Program-made: the position numbers and the translations under genes | The notes under the pieces: generated by a model | What the model was told of the DNA's origin: nothing | Databases searched by the model: none | What the model saw: the letters and a program-made list of their open reading frames with translations, nothing else | Part shown: positions 49,337 through 57,943 of the stretch, piece after piece | How the letters are laid out: each line of letters begins with the position of its first letter | Numbering within the stretch: the first letter of the stretch is position 1 | Origin: Actinomycetes bacterium | GTDB lineage: Bacteria > Actinomycetota > Acidimicrobiia > Acidimicrobiales > Ilumatobacteraceae | Assembly (NCBI GenBank): GCA_025358125.1 | Contig: JANYKS010000103.1 | Location: forward strand, 1-64,000 | DNA: 64,000 bases | Reading direction: 5' to 3'

Positions 49337-50025
49337 TCAGATGATCGTGCCGACAGCTTTGCCGATCAACGCGGTGATTGCCATCGCAACGGCTCCCCAT
49401 ACCGTGACGCGCAGCGCGGGTTTGGTCGCCTGTGCCCCGCCGACGCGGGCGCCGATGGTGAACGACGACGCTGAAGAACCGGCGACCTGCAATGGCCGAG
49501 CGGTGACCGTGTGGCAGATGCCGAGCTCGTCGCGGCTGTGCGCCCCGAGCGGGTCGTGGGCGAAGAGGCGGGCAGTCGGGCCTCACGTACGCTCGCGCCG
49601 AACGTACGCTCTGGTTGAGGTCTGCCCGCGTGATCGCCGCCCCGGCGCGGGAAGAGGCGGGCAGTCGGGCCGAACGTACGCTCTGGTTGAGGTCTGCCCG
49701 CGTGATCACCCGCCCGGCGCGGGAAGATGCGGGCAGTCGGGCCTCACGTACGCTTCACGTGCCTCGCGGGGCTAGATCTGCCTGTTCGGTGTCGGCCCCT
49801 GGGAGCTGACCGAGACGTACTCCCCGGTGGCCATCGACATCGCGCGCCGGCCACCGATCCGGCCGTCGCCGCCACGATCACTGCAGATCTCGACGCCCCG
49901 GTTGCCGACACGCCGACGATCAGGCTGGCCGTCGAGACGATCCCGTCGTTCGCACCGAGCACCGCTGCTCGGAGCCATCCGATGCGGTCCGATCGGTGCA
50001 GTTCGCGCTCAAAGGACTTTCTCCC
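49337..50025 (-). pseudogene. Decayed VIT/CCC1-family iron transporter gene with repeat insertion
   Basis: Pieces of a VIT-family gene occur in order on the minus strand. The start ERELHRSDRIGWLRAAVLGANDGIVSTASLIVG lies near 50020-49900. A frame change then leads to MSMATGEYVSVSSQ. After that comes a block of 72-base repeats (49562-49740). The C-terminus HSRDELGICHTVTARPLQ ... ALRVTVWGAVAMAITALIG ends at TGA 49339-49337. The middle of the protein is missing, no usable start codon precedes the first piece, and the frame changes at least once. It is a clear remnant of a Fe/Mn transporter gene. Confidence 0.75.
49562..49740. repeat. 72-base tandem repeats with internal hairpin
   Basis: Two near-identical 72-base units begin at 49597 and 49669 (GCCGAACGTACGCTCTGG...). 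A flanking partial copy GAAGAGGCGGGCAGTCGGG occurs at 49562, 49651 and 49723. Within a unit, CTGCCCGC (49622-49629) can pair with GCGGGCAG (49657-49664). The layout resembles a REP-type palindromic unit inserted in the VIT pseudogene. Confidence 0.75.
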
Positions 50026-50111
50026 TCAAGCAACGTGACCTTCGGCGGTAGCGGACGAATGCGGGATCGAGGTCCAATGGACGAAAGCGAACGACAACAG
50101 GAGGTTGAGTG

Positions 50112-50336
50112 ATGATGTTCTGGAACGGTGGCTGGGCGTGGGCGTGGCTCATGATCCCGATGGTGCTGGTGATGTGGGCGGTGATCGCTTTGGTCGTCAT
50201 CCCCTGGATGCGAACGGGTCGCGAACGGCCCCGTTCGCCGATTGACGGGCTCGATGACCGGTTCGCCGCCGGCGAGATCAGTGTCGAGGAGTACCGCTCT
50301 CGGCGCGACGAGTTGGAGCGCCGCACGCCGGTGTGA
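50112..50336 (+). CDS. Small membrane protein with SHOCT domain
   Basis: 74 residues: Trp-rich start, one transmembrane helix (AWLMIPMVLVMWAVIALVVIPW), then the SHOCT domain DDRFAAGEISVEEYRSRRDELERR. AGGAGG lies 8 bases before ATG 50112; GTG 50109 and ATG 50115 are also in frame. It is a paralogue of the 48792-49070 protein, on the opposite strand, across the VIT pseudogene, and convergent with the P1B ATPase. Confidence 0.82.
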   Translation: MMFWNGGWAWAWLMIPMVLVMWAVIALVVIPWMRTGRERPRSPIDGLDDRFAAGEISVEEYRSRRDELERRTPV

Positions 50337-50356
50337 CACAGCCCGGCCCGACTTGG

Positions 50357-52309
50357 TCAGGCAGTGGCGGTGGCGAGGGCCAAGTCGGACGAGGTCGGGC
50401 CGGTGTCGATACGGACGTGGAGCAGTTTGGTTGAGTTGACGAAGACGAGTATGTCGGGGCCGAGGTGGATGATCGCGGCTTGGACGGGGCCGATGAGTCC
50501 GAGCAAGGCTGCGGTGATGCCGAGGACGTGGACGACGCCGACACCGACGAAGAGGTTCTCCTTGATGGTCCGGTAGGCGCGGCGGGCGATCGCCCGGGCG
50601 AACACGATTTTGGAGAGGTCGTTTGTCAGCAGCGCGATATCCGCCGCTTCGAGAGCGGCCTGGGTGCCGCCGACACCCATCGCGATGCCGACATCTGCGG
50701 TGGCCAGCGCTGGGGCGTCGTTGATGCCGTCGCCGACCATCGCGACACGATGACCATCTTGTTGCATCGCGCGTACGGCGTCGACTTTGTGTTCCGGGAG
50801 GAGGTCTGCGATGACCTCGTCGATGCCGAGTTTGGCGGCGATCTGATTCGCTGCGGCTGCGTTGTCGCCGGTGAGCATCGCGATGCGGCGGATGCCTGTG
50901 GAGCGGAGCTGGGCGATCGCGTCGCGGGCGCCGGGGAGGATCTGGTCCGCGAAGTGGATCGCGCCGACGACCGTGCCGTCGATCGCGACCCAGGCGACGG
51001 TTGCGGCCGGGTCGTGTTCCGGGATGGCGATGGCGTTGTCGGTGAGGAGTCGCTGGTTGCCGACGAGGATCGATCTCGCGTCGACGACGGCGGCGACACC
51101 GCGGCCGTCGACCGTTTCGAATGTGGTCGGTTCCGGGATGGTGATGCCGGCAGCGATGGCGTGTTCGACGACGGCTTCGGCGAGCGGGTGCCCGGAGCGA
51201 CGGTCCGCTGCGGCGGCGAGGGTGGCGATGTCGGTCTCGGTGTAGGAGGGGTCGAGCACGGTGATCGTTTCGACCTTTGGTCTGCCGATGGTCAGAGTGC
51301 CGGTCTTGTCGAACACGACGGTGTCCACTTGGGCGAGGGCCTCGAGATGGATGCCGCCTTTGACGAGGACACCGCTGCGGGCCGCTCTGGCGATCGCCGC
51401 GATCATCACCATCGGTGTCGCCAGACCGAGCTCGGCCGGGGATGTGAAGATCATCAGGGTGACGACCTTGCGAACGTCGCGGGTGACGATGAACACGATC
51501 ACGAGGAACACGACCACGACCGGGATCAACCAGGCGGCGACGCGGTCGGCCAGACGTTGGATCGGGGCCTGGGACGCCTCGGCTTGCTCGACGAGGCTCA
51601 CGATCCGGGCGAAGGTCGTGTCCTGACCGGCGCGTTCGGTCCGAACGTCCAACGCACCGGCCTGAAGAATCGTGCCGGCGAACACGGTGGAATCAAGCTG
51701 TTTGTCCTTCGGCGTCGGTTCGCCTGTGATCGACGCCTCGTCGACGGCACCCGTACCGGTCACGACGACACCGTCGACAGGGATCTGCTCGCCGGCACGA
51801 ACCAGGATCACGTCACCGGGACGGATCGAGTCGATGTTGACGACGCGTTCGCCCGCAGTGTCGCGGAGCCGGGCTGTTCGCGGTACCGAACCGATCAGTC
51901 CCTTGATCGAGGCCCTGGCCCGCTCGGTGTTGAGGTCGGCGATGAACTCGGCCAGCAAGATGATCGTCATCAGCACCGCACCGGCGACCGCTTCACCGCC
52001 GATCAACGCGATGATCGTTGCAAACGTCACAAAGATTTCGGTGCCGATCTTGTGCTCGTTGACGAGATCGGACAGACCGGTCTTGGCGAGCGGGTACAGC
52101 CCGACCGCGACCGTCGCCCACAACACCCCGACCGGCACCCGGTCTTGGGCATAGGCGAACACGAAGATCGCGACGATCACGATCCGCGCGACCTCGACCC
52201 ACCGGCTGCGGGTCATCGCGGCTGCGAAACCACCCGTCGCTGTGAGCGCTTCACGATGGCGATCTTTCGGCACCACGAGGTCGTCCTGGGTTGAGTCCGA
52301 AAGCCTCAT
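50357..52309 (-). CDS. P1B-type (heavy-metal) ATPase with SPA instead of CPC
   Basis: 650 residues. Actuator TGEPTP, phosphorylation site DKTGTLT (D334), P1B marker SGHPLAEA, and hinge GDGINDAPALATADVGIAMG are all present, with six to eight helices. In the ion-binding helix before the P domain, metal ATPases usually have CPC, CPH or SPC; here it reads FTSPAELGLATP, so no cysteine is present. No N-terminal metal-binding domain. ATG 52309 overlaps the ArsR stop (ATGA). The transported ion is uncertain, perhaps a hard divalent metal. Confidence 0.88.
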   Translation of the reverse strand: MRLSDSTQDDLVVPKDRHREALTATGGFAAAMTRSRWVEVARIVIVAIFVFAYAQDRVPVGVLWATVAVGLYPLAKTGLSDLVNEHKIGTEIFVTFATIIALIGGEAVAGAVLMTIILLAEFIADLNTERARASIKGLIGSVPRTARLRDTAGERVVNIDSIRPGDVILVRAGEQIPVDGVVVTGTGAVDEASITGEPTPKDKQLDSTVFAGTILQAGALDVRTERAGQDTTFARIVSLVEQAEASQAPIQRLADRVAAWLIPVVVVFLVIVFIVTRDVRKVVTLMIFTSPAELGLATPMVMIAAIARAARSGVLVKGGIHLEALAQVDTVVFDKTGTLTIGRPKVETITVLDPSYTETDIATLAAAADRRSGHPLAEAVVEHAIAAGITIPEPTTFETVDGRGVAAVVDARSILVGNQRLLTDNAIAIPEHDPAATVAWVAIDGTVVGAIHFADQILPGARDAIAQLRSTGIRRIAMLTGDNAAAANQIAAKLGIDEVIADLLPEHKVDAVRAMQQDGHRVAMVGDGINDAPALATADVGIAMGVGGTQAALEAADIALLTNDLSKIVFARAIARRAYRTIKENLFVGVGVVHVLGITAALLGLIGPVQAAIIHLGPDILVFVNSTKLLHVRIDTGPTSSDLALATATA

Positions 52310-52665
52310 CCTGCTGCCCTGACGAACTCGCCGGACGCGGCCTCGTGGCCGGTACCGGTTGCGTGGTCGGCGTGGAACAGGGCCTCGGTCGTCAGCCGCG
52401 CGAGGTGTGCGTTCTCGACGACGTAGAACATCTGGGTGCCGTGACGACGGGTTCGCACCAGCTTCGCCAACCGTAGTTTGGCGAGATGCTGCGACACCGA
52501 CGACGCAGGCGAGCCGACGTGGGCGGCCAACTCGTTGACGGAATGCTCGCCGTGCAGCAGTGCCCACAGGATCCGCAGACGCGTCGGATCGGCCAACAAC
52601 TTCAACGTGACAGCGGCAGCGTCAATCTGCTCGTCGGACGGCATTCCCGTTATCTGCGTATTCAT
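52306..52665 (-). CDS. ArsR/SmtB-family regulator
   Basis: 119 residues: LKLLADPTRLRILWALLHGEHSVNELAAHVGSPASSVSQHLAKLRLAKLVRTRRHGTQMFY, a full winged HTH. The C-terminal part has several histidines (ENAHLARL, FHADHATGTGHE), typical of alpha-5 metal sites in SmtB/NmtR-type sensors. ATG 52665 lies inside a 24-base palindrome and follows TAGCGT at leaderless spacing. It should repress itself and the P1B ATPase until metal binds. Confidence 0.92.
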   Translation of the reverse strand: MNTQITGMPSDEQIDAAAVTLKLLADPTRLRILWALLHGEHSVNELAAHVGSPASSVSQHLAKLRLAKLVRTRRHGTQMFYVVENAHLARLTTEALFHADHATGTGHEAASGEFVRAAG

Positions 52666-52673
52666 GCAGATAA
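52650..52673. promoter_or_regulatory. ArsR operator palindrome over the start codon
   Basis: TTATCTGC (52650-52657) and GCAGATAA (52666-52673) form a perfect 8-base inverted repeat with an 8-base centre that contains the ArsR ATG. The -10 box TAGCGT of the minus strand (52678-52673) abuts it, so a bound repressor would block both initiation and the leaderless start. Confidence 0.75.
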
Positions 52674-52788
52674 CGCTATACCGCGGCCCTCGCCGATGCA
52701 ACCAGCCGATGCGACCAGCCGATCGGAGACAGATCGATGCGACCGCACGTCGCTGGGCGGGACTACGTCGAACCGGTCGTCAGGCGGC

Positions 52789-53412
52789 TCATATCTCAGG
52801 GCCCACCGTTCGTGTTGCGACGACGTCGATGAGCGCGGACATCCCGACGTGGCCGGTTCCTTCACGAACGACAGCGTCGTACTCGCGGACTGATTCGATC
52901 TCGAGTCCGTCGAGTTCGGCGCGAAGCTGATCTTCGGTGTAGAGATGGGACGCGATCGGGGGCCCGCCGGTGCCGTACTCGAGCTGTTCGACACGGTAAC
53001 CGTGGAGAAGGAGCGTGCCGCCGGGAACGAGCGCGTCGCGCATCCGGCGGAACATGACTCGCCGTTGCTCGGGAGGAGCGAACTGGACGAAGACTGCCAC
53101 GACCCCATCGACCGATGCCAGCGGCCAGGCATAGTCGTCGACGCCGGCCACGGCGAACCCGATGTCGACGCCGCGCTCGCGAGCGAGGCGCTCCGCCTTG
53201 CCGACGGCCACCGGCGACGGGTCGCAGGCGTCCACGACGAGGCCGCGCGAGGCCAACCAGGCGCTGTTGCGGCCCTCGCCGTCGGCGACGCACAGCACCC
53301 GTTGCCCGGCTTCGAACCGACCCGCCTCGCGCACGAGGAATGCCGCGGGTTCGGTGCCGAACAGGTAGTCCTCGCCGCAATACCGCTGGTCCCAGCCCTG
53401 GTCGGCCGTCAC
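52789..53412 (-). CDS. Class I SAM-dependent methyltransferase (TehB-like)
   Basis: 207 residues. WDQRYCGEDYLFGTEPAAFL opening, motif I region VLCVADGEGRNSAWLASRG, DACDPSP and LVPGGTLLLHGY. This N-terminal pattern is common in thiol, tellurite or selenite methyltransferase-like proteins. GTG 53412, 40 bases downstream of the DUF302 gene in the persulfide-oxidation operon, hints at methylation of a reactive chalcogen compound (inference). Confidence 0.85.
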   Translation of the reverse strand: MTADQGWDQRYCGEDYLFGTEPAAFLVREAGRFEAGQRVLCVADGEGRNSAWLASRGLVVDACDPSPVAVGKAERLARERGVDIGFAVAGVDDYAWPLASVDGVVAVFVQFAPPEQRRVMFRRMRDALVPGGTLLLHGYRVEQLEYGTGGPPIASHLYTEDQLRAELDGLEIESVREYDAVVREGTGHVGMSALIDVVATRTVGPEI

Positions 53413-53452
53413 TTCGTGGCCGGTTCGAGGACGACGACGTTGTCCGCTCCGC

Positions 53453-53848
53453 TCACGGCTGTTGGCGGAGGGTGTCGAGGGCGGCGCGGATGCGTCGGCC
53501 GGCTTCGTCGGCCACGGGCACGAGCTCGTCGCGGCCAGGGACTTCGGCGATGACTTTCGGGTCGAGCGCTTCGACGATCGTGCAGCCGTCGCCGGCTCGG
53601 ACGACGACGTTGCACGGCAGGAGCAGCCCGATCTTGGGTTCGATCTCGAGTGCCTGATGTGCGAGCTGCGGGTTGCAGGCGCCGAGGATCAGATACGGCT
53701 CGATGTCGGCCCCAATCTTGGCTTTGAGGGTCGCCTGAACGTCGATCTCGGTGAGGATGCCGAAGCCCTGTGCGGCGAACGCCTCCCTCACCTTGGCCAC
53801 GGCTTCGTCGTAGGACAGATCCATCTCGATGGTCAGCGCATAGTTCAT
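53453..53848 (-). CDS. DUF302 domain protein
   Basis: 131 residues: SYDEAVAKVREAFAAQGFGILTEIDV, LGACNPQLAHQAL, LLPCNVVV, the standard DUF302 layout. Function unknown; such proteins often accompany sulfur-oxidation and metal-stress genes. AAGGAG lies 8 bases before ATG 53848. It lies 24 bases after the persulfide dioxygenase-rhodanese gene in the same operon. Confidence 0.9.
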   Translation of the reverse strand: MNYALTIEMDLSYDEAVAKVREAFAAQGFGILTEIDVQATLKAKIGADIEPYLILGACNPQLAHQALEIEPKIGLLLPCNVVVRAGDGCTIVEALDPKVIAEVPGRDELVPVADEAGRRIRAALDTLRQQP

Positions 53849-53872
53849 GATTGCTACTCCTTGTTTGGTGGT

Positions 53873-55381
53873 TTACGACTTCGGCGGCGGTTCGGCGTGT
53901 GAGAGGCGCGGCTGTTTTTGTGCGGTCGTCCAGTCGTCGTCGATGAGGACAATCCGACGGCCCGTCCGGTCGAGCAGCGACGATGCGATCGAGGCCCGGT
54001 AGCCCGAGGCGCAATGAACCCACACGTCGCCGTCGGGTATCTCGCTCACTCGGTCTTGGAGTTGATCGAGCGGTACGTGAACTGCCCGCTCGAGGTGGCC
54101 TGCGGACCATTCGTCGTCTCGGCGGACATCCAGCACGACGATCGCCCCCGTGCGGCCGACCTCCTCGGCCAGATCGGCGAAGGTCGCGGTCCGGTACGAC
54201 CGCAACTCTCCGCCCGCACCCCACTTTCGAAGCCCGCCTGTGGCTGCGCCGGCCGGTCGATCGATCCCGATCCGCGCGAGGTCGCGCTGCGCGATCGCGA
54301 CTTCCTCGGCGGTGTCACCGACCAGTGTGACCGGGGTTCCCCACGGGATCGTCCAGCCGAGATAGGTGACGAACTGGTCGTCCAGCTCGACGTTGACCGT
54401 GCCGGCCAGGTGCGAGTGGGCGAATGCTCGGCGGGCTCGCAGGTCCACCACCCAGTCTCCGGCGTGGATGCGGCGGCGTAGCTCGACGGGGTCCACGGGG
54501 GCCGGCGGCGACAGGTCGGCCGCTGCCGGGCCTCGGCGATTGCGCTGGCCCATGTGTGCGTAGTAGCGCGGGTAGGCGGTGAGACCGGACATCAGTTGCT
54601 CCACGAACTTGTCCTCGTCGTCGACGATCAGCGCGACGTTCGTCGTCCGTTCTGTGGCGATGGTGCTCGCGTCGGTGCCGCTCGCCTGGGTCGAGGAGCA
54701 AAAGCTCCCGAATCCGTGCGTCGGCTGGACCGCGACGTCGTCAGCCAGCTCTGCGGCGAGCCGGCGCACCGAACGGAACTGTGCCCTCGTCAGGGGTTCG
54801 GTCTGGTCGTCGGCAATCAGGTCGGTGCGGCCAACGGTGCCGTACAACATCGACCCCCCGGTGAACACCGCGAGAGGACGCCCGGCCTCACTGATCACAT
54901 ACGACAGATGATGCAGCGTGTGCCCTGGGGTGTGTACGGCTCGGACGGAGAAATGCCCGACCGGCACCTCATCGCCATCGCGGACACCCCGACGATCGAA
55001 CTCGACGTCCTCGTCGGCCGACAACACGTAATCAGCGCCAACCACCCGGGCCAGCTCGAGACCCCCGGTCACGTAGTCGTTGTGGACGTGCGTCTCGAAC
55101 ACGTGAGTGATCCGGACACCGAGGCGCTCGGCCACCGCCAACACGCGGTCGATGTCGCGCTGCGGGTCGATCACCGCCGCGACCTCGCCGTCGGTCACGA
55201 GGTAGCTGCGGTCACCCAACGACTTCGTCTCGATCGTCACGATCTCGGTTCTCTCGCCGCCGTTCACGCGCACGTCACCGCCCCGACCGTCGGAGCGCAC
55301 CACTGCGAGACCGCCGGCTCGGGCAGCGATCACTGCCTCCTCCGGCGAGACCTGTCCAACCGGTTCAGAACTATCAGTCAT
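53873..55381 (-). CDS. Persulfide dioxygenase-rhodanese fusion (CstB/Blh-like)
   Basis: 502 residues. After a ~45-residue extension comes an ETHE1-type metallo-beta-lactamase domain: ETHVHNDYVTGG, HTPGHTLHH, FTGGSMLYG, PTHGFGSFC. Two rhodanese domains follow. The first (~295-385) lacks the catalytic Cys (VTLVGDTAEE); the second has WVHCASGYRASI. It oxidises low-molecular-weight persulfides to sulfite/thiosulfate. ATG 55381 lies 33 bases after a CstR-like operator. Heads the operon with DUF302 and methyltransferase genes. Confidence 0.9.
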   Translation of the reverse strand: MTDSSEPVGQVSPEEAVIAARAGGLAVVRSDGRGGDVRVNGGERTEIVTIETKSLGDRSYLVTDGEVAAVIDPQRDIDRVLAVAERLGVRITHVFETHVHNDYVTGGLELARVVGADYVLSADEDVEFDRRGVRDGDEVPVGHFSVRAVHTPGHTLHHLSYVISEAGRPLAVFTGGSMLYGTVGRTDLIADDQTEPLTRAQFRSVRRLAAELADDVAVQPTHGFGSFCSSTQASGTDASTIATERTTNVALIVDDEDKFVEQLMSGLTAYPRYYAHMGQRNRRGPAAADLSPPAPVDPVELRRRIHAGDWVVDLRARRAFAHSHLAGTVNVELDDQFVTYLGWTIPWGTPVTLVGDTAEEVAIAQRDLARIGIDRPAGAATGGLRKWGAGGELRSYRTATFADLAEEVGRTGAIVVLDVRRDDEWSAGHLERAVHVPLDQLQDRVSEIPDGDVWVHCASGYRASIASSLLDRTGRRIVLIDDDWTTAQKQPRLSHAEPPPKS

Positions 55382-55414
55382 CAACGACCTCCATCAGTCG
55401 ACCGTGAGTAAAGC

Positions 55415-55430
55415 ATACCCCCGGTGGTAT
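55415..55430. promoter_or_regulatory. CstR/CsoR-like operator
   Basis: ATACCCCCGGTGGTAT, a 16-base near-perfect palindrome (one mismatch) with the ATACCCC...GGGGTAT form bound by persulfide-sensing CstR and copper-sensing CsoR repressors. It lies directly upstream of the persulfide dioxygenase gene. No CsoR-family gene was found in the window. Confidence 0.65.
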
Positions 55431-55475
55431 CCGATGAAACCCTCGCTGACCGGAACCGATGAGACGGACCAGGGC

Positions 55476-56519
55476 TTATGTTCGGGTCAGGACGACTTTG
55501 AGTGCGCCGGTGTCAGCGGCACGGGCGAAGACGTCGTAGGCCTCCTCGAACTGCTCGAGCGTGAAGTGGTGGGTGACGAACCGACTGGCGTCGAGCTGGT
55601 CGCTGATCACGAGACGGAGCAACGTGGGCGTCGTGTAGGTGTCGACGAGTCCAGTCGTGATGGTGACGTCGCGACTCCACAGGTCTTCGAGGTGCAATGT
55701 GGCCGGCTCGCCGTGCACGCCGATGTTGGCGATGTGACCACCGGGCCGGGCCAGGCGGACGGCAAGCTCGAACGTCGCCGGCGTGCCGACGGCCTCGATC
55801 GACACGTCGGCTCCCAAGCCCCCGGTCAGCTCGGCGACGATCGCAACGGCGTCCTCTCGGGAGTTGTTGACGACGACATCGGCGCCGAATTGCTTTGCGG
55901 CCTCCAACCGGCTGTCGGCCAGATCGATGGCGACGATGTGACTCGGGCTGAACAGCTGAGCGCCCATGATGGCGGCAAGCCCGATCGGGCCGGCGCCAAC
56001 GACCGCGACGACATCGCCCGGCCGCACGGTGCCGTTGAGGACACCCACCTCGTAGCCGGTCGGCAAGATGTCGGCCAACATCAGGATCTGCTCGTCGGCG
56101 ACACCTGGCGGCACCTGATAGGTGGACGTGTCGGCGAAGGGAACGCGAACGTACTCGGCTTGAGTGCCGTCGATCTTGTGGCCGAGGATCCATCCGCCGC
56201 CACCGAGGCATTGGCCGTAACGGCCTTCGCGACAGAAGCGGCACGCACCGCACGACGTGATGCACGAGACGAGCACACGGTCGCCGACCTTGACCGTCTT
56301 GACGCCGGCGCCCACCGTCTCGACCGTTCCGACGGCCTCGTGGCCGAGGATCCGGCCATCCGTCACCGCCGGGACATCACCCTTCAAGATGTGCAGATCG
56401 GTGCCGCAAATCGTGGTGGCGTCGACGCGGATGATCGCGTCGGTGTCGCTTAGGATCGCAGGCTTGGGTACGTCTTCCCAAGCCTTCATTCCGGGACCGT
56501 GGTAGACAAGTGCTTTCAT
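55476..56519 (-). CDS. Zinc-dependent alcohol dehydrogenase
   Basis: 347 residues of the MDR family. Catalytic zinc ligands in TTICGTDLH and ILGHEAVG, four structural-zinc cysteines in CGACRFCREGRYGQC, NAD motif VVAVVGAGPIGLAAI. ATG 56519 is preceded by AGGAGG. Lacks the typical NADP-selecting residue; ends beta-strand with AIDLADSR, so NAD use is likely. The substrate may be isopropanol/butanediol-type alcohol or a thiol adduct. Confidence 0.92.
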   Translation of the reverse strand: MKALVYHGPGMKAWEDVPKPAILSDTDAIIRVDATTICGTDLHILKGDVPAVTDGRILGHEAVGTVETVGAGVKTVKVGDRVLVSCITSCGACRFCREGRYGQCLGGGGWILGHKIDGTQAEYVRVPFADTSTYQVPPGVADEQILMLADILPTGYEVGVLNGTVRPGDVVAVVGAGPIGLAAIMGAQLFSPSHIVAIDLADSRLEAAKQFGADVVVNNSREDAVAIVAELTGGLGADVSIEAVGTPATFELAVRLARPGGHIANIGVHGEPATLHLEDLWSRDVTITTGLVDTYTTPTLLRLVISDQLDASRFVTHHFTLEQFEEAYDVFARAADTGALKVVLTRT

Positions 56520-56703
56520 GGCAGACCTCCTGGTCGTCTCGAGGCCCACTATGAACTGCACGGGAGCGGCCAGGTAGGGGCCAAGGTCACTTCGGCGAGG
56601 ACGTGATCCAATCTACGTCACCAGATTCTGTCCCCCACGCCGTTGCGGATGTCGGGCCTTTCTGCCCTGGCTTGCGGAGGTGGTGCGGGTGTCCTATGGA
56701 CAA

Positions 56704-56868
56704 ATGAGGACACGCGTGGTGATTCTGGGCGCCGGGCTGTACGCGTGCAAGGCATCGGTCGACCTGTTCGGCTTGGAGAAGAACGACCTCATCCCCCAGG
56801 TCCAAGACATCATCACCGTCGGTGAGTTCTACGAGATCGCCGCCGGCGGCCAGATACTCTTCACGTGA
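56704..56868 (+). CDS. Truncated DsrE-family protein
   Basis: 54 residues. LGAGLYACKASVDLFGLEKNDL and the ending EFYEIAAGGQILFT match the C-terminal half of DsrE-like sulfur-relay proteins, including the single conserved Cys. The N-terminal half (~55-60 residues) is missing: the upstream sequence in frame back to a TAG at 56575 shows no resemblance. Start ATG 56704 is inferred; the frame is open upstream. It could be a minimal protein or remnant. It is coupled to the AhpD-like gene. Confidence 0.6.
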   Translation: MRTRVVILGAGLYACKASVDLFGLEKNDLIPQVQDIITVGEFYEIAAGGQILFT

Positions 56869-57251
56869 CGACCATGGACCACTACAAGAACGTGATCGAC
56901 GACCTGAAAGAACCCACTCGGTCGCTGAGCCGGATGATACCCGACGTGTGGGCCGGGTTCTCCCATCTCCACGGAGCCGCGGTCGCCGACGGCGCACTGT
57001 CCGCCAAGGTCAAAGAGCTGATGGCCTTGTCGATAGCGGTGGTGAAGCAATGCGACGGGTGCATCGCCTATCACACCAAGGCCGCGGTCCGGCGTGGCGC
57101 CACCGCCCAGGAGGTGGCCGAGACGCTCGCCGTTGCGCTCTTGATGGACGGCGGCATCGCTTCGGTGTACGGGCCCCGCGCCTGGGACGCCTATCAAGAG
57201 TTCGCCGCGCCGCCCCCCGAGGCCACTGTGGTCACGGTGGCTGCCGAGTGA
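56865..57251 (+). CDS. AhpD-like carboxymuconolactone decarboxylase family protein
   Basis: ~128 residues, start GTG 56865 (GTGA overlap with the DsrE-like stop) or ATG 56874. Active site VKQCDGCIAYHTKAAVRRG, CxxC plus His as in AhpD. Likely a thiol peroxidase-like or reducing partner in sulfur relay, together with the truncated DsrE gene. Its stop overlaps the PIG-L gene (GTGA). Confidence 0.9.
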   Translation: MTTMDHYKNVIDDLKEPTRSLSRMIPDVWAGFSHLHGAAVADGALSAKVKELMALSIAVVKQCDGCIAYHTKAAVRRGATAQEVAETLAVALLMDGGIASVYGPRAWDAYQEFAAPPPEATVVTVAAE

Positions 57252-57943
57252 CCCGTTCGACAGCTGTCGCGGTGTCGTTCGGCGATCTTGCCCGCCTCGG
57301 CCCGATCGTCGCCGTCGTCGCTCACCCCGACGACGAGTCGTTCGGGCTGGGCGCCGTCCTCGCTGCCCTGGCTGCGGCCGGGGCGCAGATTCAGGTGTTG
57401 TGCTTCACCCACGGTGAGGCCAGCACGCTCGGGGCCAGCACGCTCGGGGCCTGCGCCGAGCTCGGCCTCGTTCGCCGCGACGAACTCCTCGCCGCGGCAG
57501 ACGCGCTCGGTGTCTCACGGGTCCGCCTCGCCGACTACCCCGACGGCGGGCTCGGCGACGTGTCTCCCGACCTCCTCGACGCCGAGATCGAGGCCGATCT
57601 CGGCGATGCCGCCCTGCTCGTCGTGTTCGAGCCGGGCGGGGTAACCGGACACGCCGACCACCGTGCGGCCACCGCTGCGGGCAAACGGGTCGCCGCACGT
57701 CATGGTCTGCCCGTGCTCGAGTGGGGCGTCGCACCAGACATCGCGTCCAAGCTCAATGCCGAACTCGGGACGAGCTTCGCGCCACTCGATGGTGTCGATG
57801 TCGTCGTCGACCGGTCCGCACAGCTCGCCGCAATCGGCTGCCACGTCAGCCAGGCGCGCGACAACCCGGTCCTCGCCCGCCGCCTGCAACTGCAGGGAAC
57901 GTCCGAGCGCATCCGGCTGACCGAACCCGGCGAGCGAGCATGA
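57248..57943 (+). CDS. PIG-L/LmbE-family deacetylase
   Basis: 231 residues. Zinc motif VAHPDDESFG at the N-terminus and GHADHRAAT later, as in GlcNAc-PI deacetylase and MshB/Mca. A duplicated nine-base unit gives STLGASTLGA. GTG 57248 is in a GTGA overlap; the stop overlaps the next ATG. It removes an acetyl or acyl group from an amino-sugar or amide thiol conjugate; a mycothiol-related substrate is possible in this host. Confidence 0.88.
   Translation: MTRSTAVAVSFGDLARLGPIVAVVAHPDDESFGLGAVLAALAAAGAQIQVLCFTHGEASTLGASTLGACAELGLVRRDELLAAADALGVSRVRLADYPDGGLGDVSPDLLDAEIEADLGDAALLVVFEPGGVTGHADHRAATAAGKRVAARHGLPVLEWGVAPDIASKLNAELGTSFAPLDGVDVVVDRSAQLAAIGCHVSQARDNPVLARRLQLQGTSERIRLTEPGERA

Noticed and set aside
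49562-49740. CRISPR array
   Set aside because: Only two full units repeat head to tail, with no unique spacers and no cas genes.
56521-56703. Full-length DsrE with a hidden UGA upstream
   Set aside because: Translation upstream gives no DsrE-like sequence in this frame and the next stop is TAG, so there is no case for readthrough.
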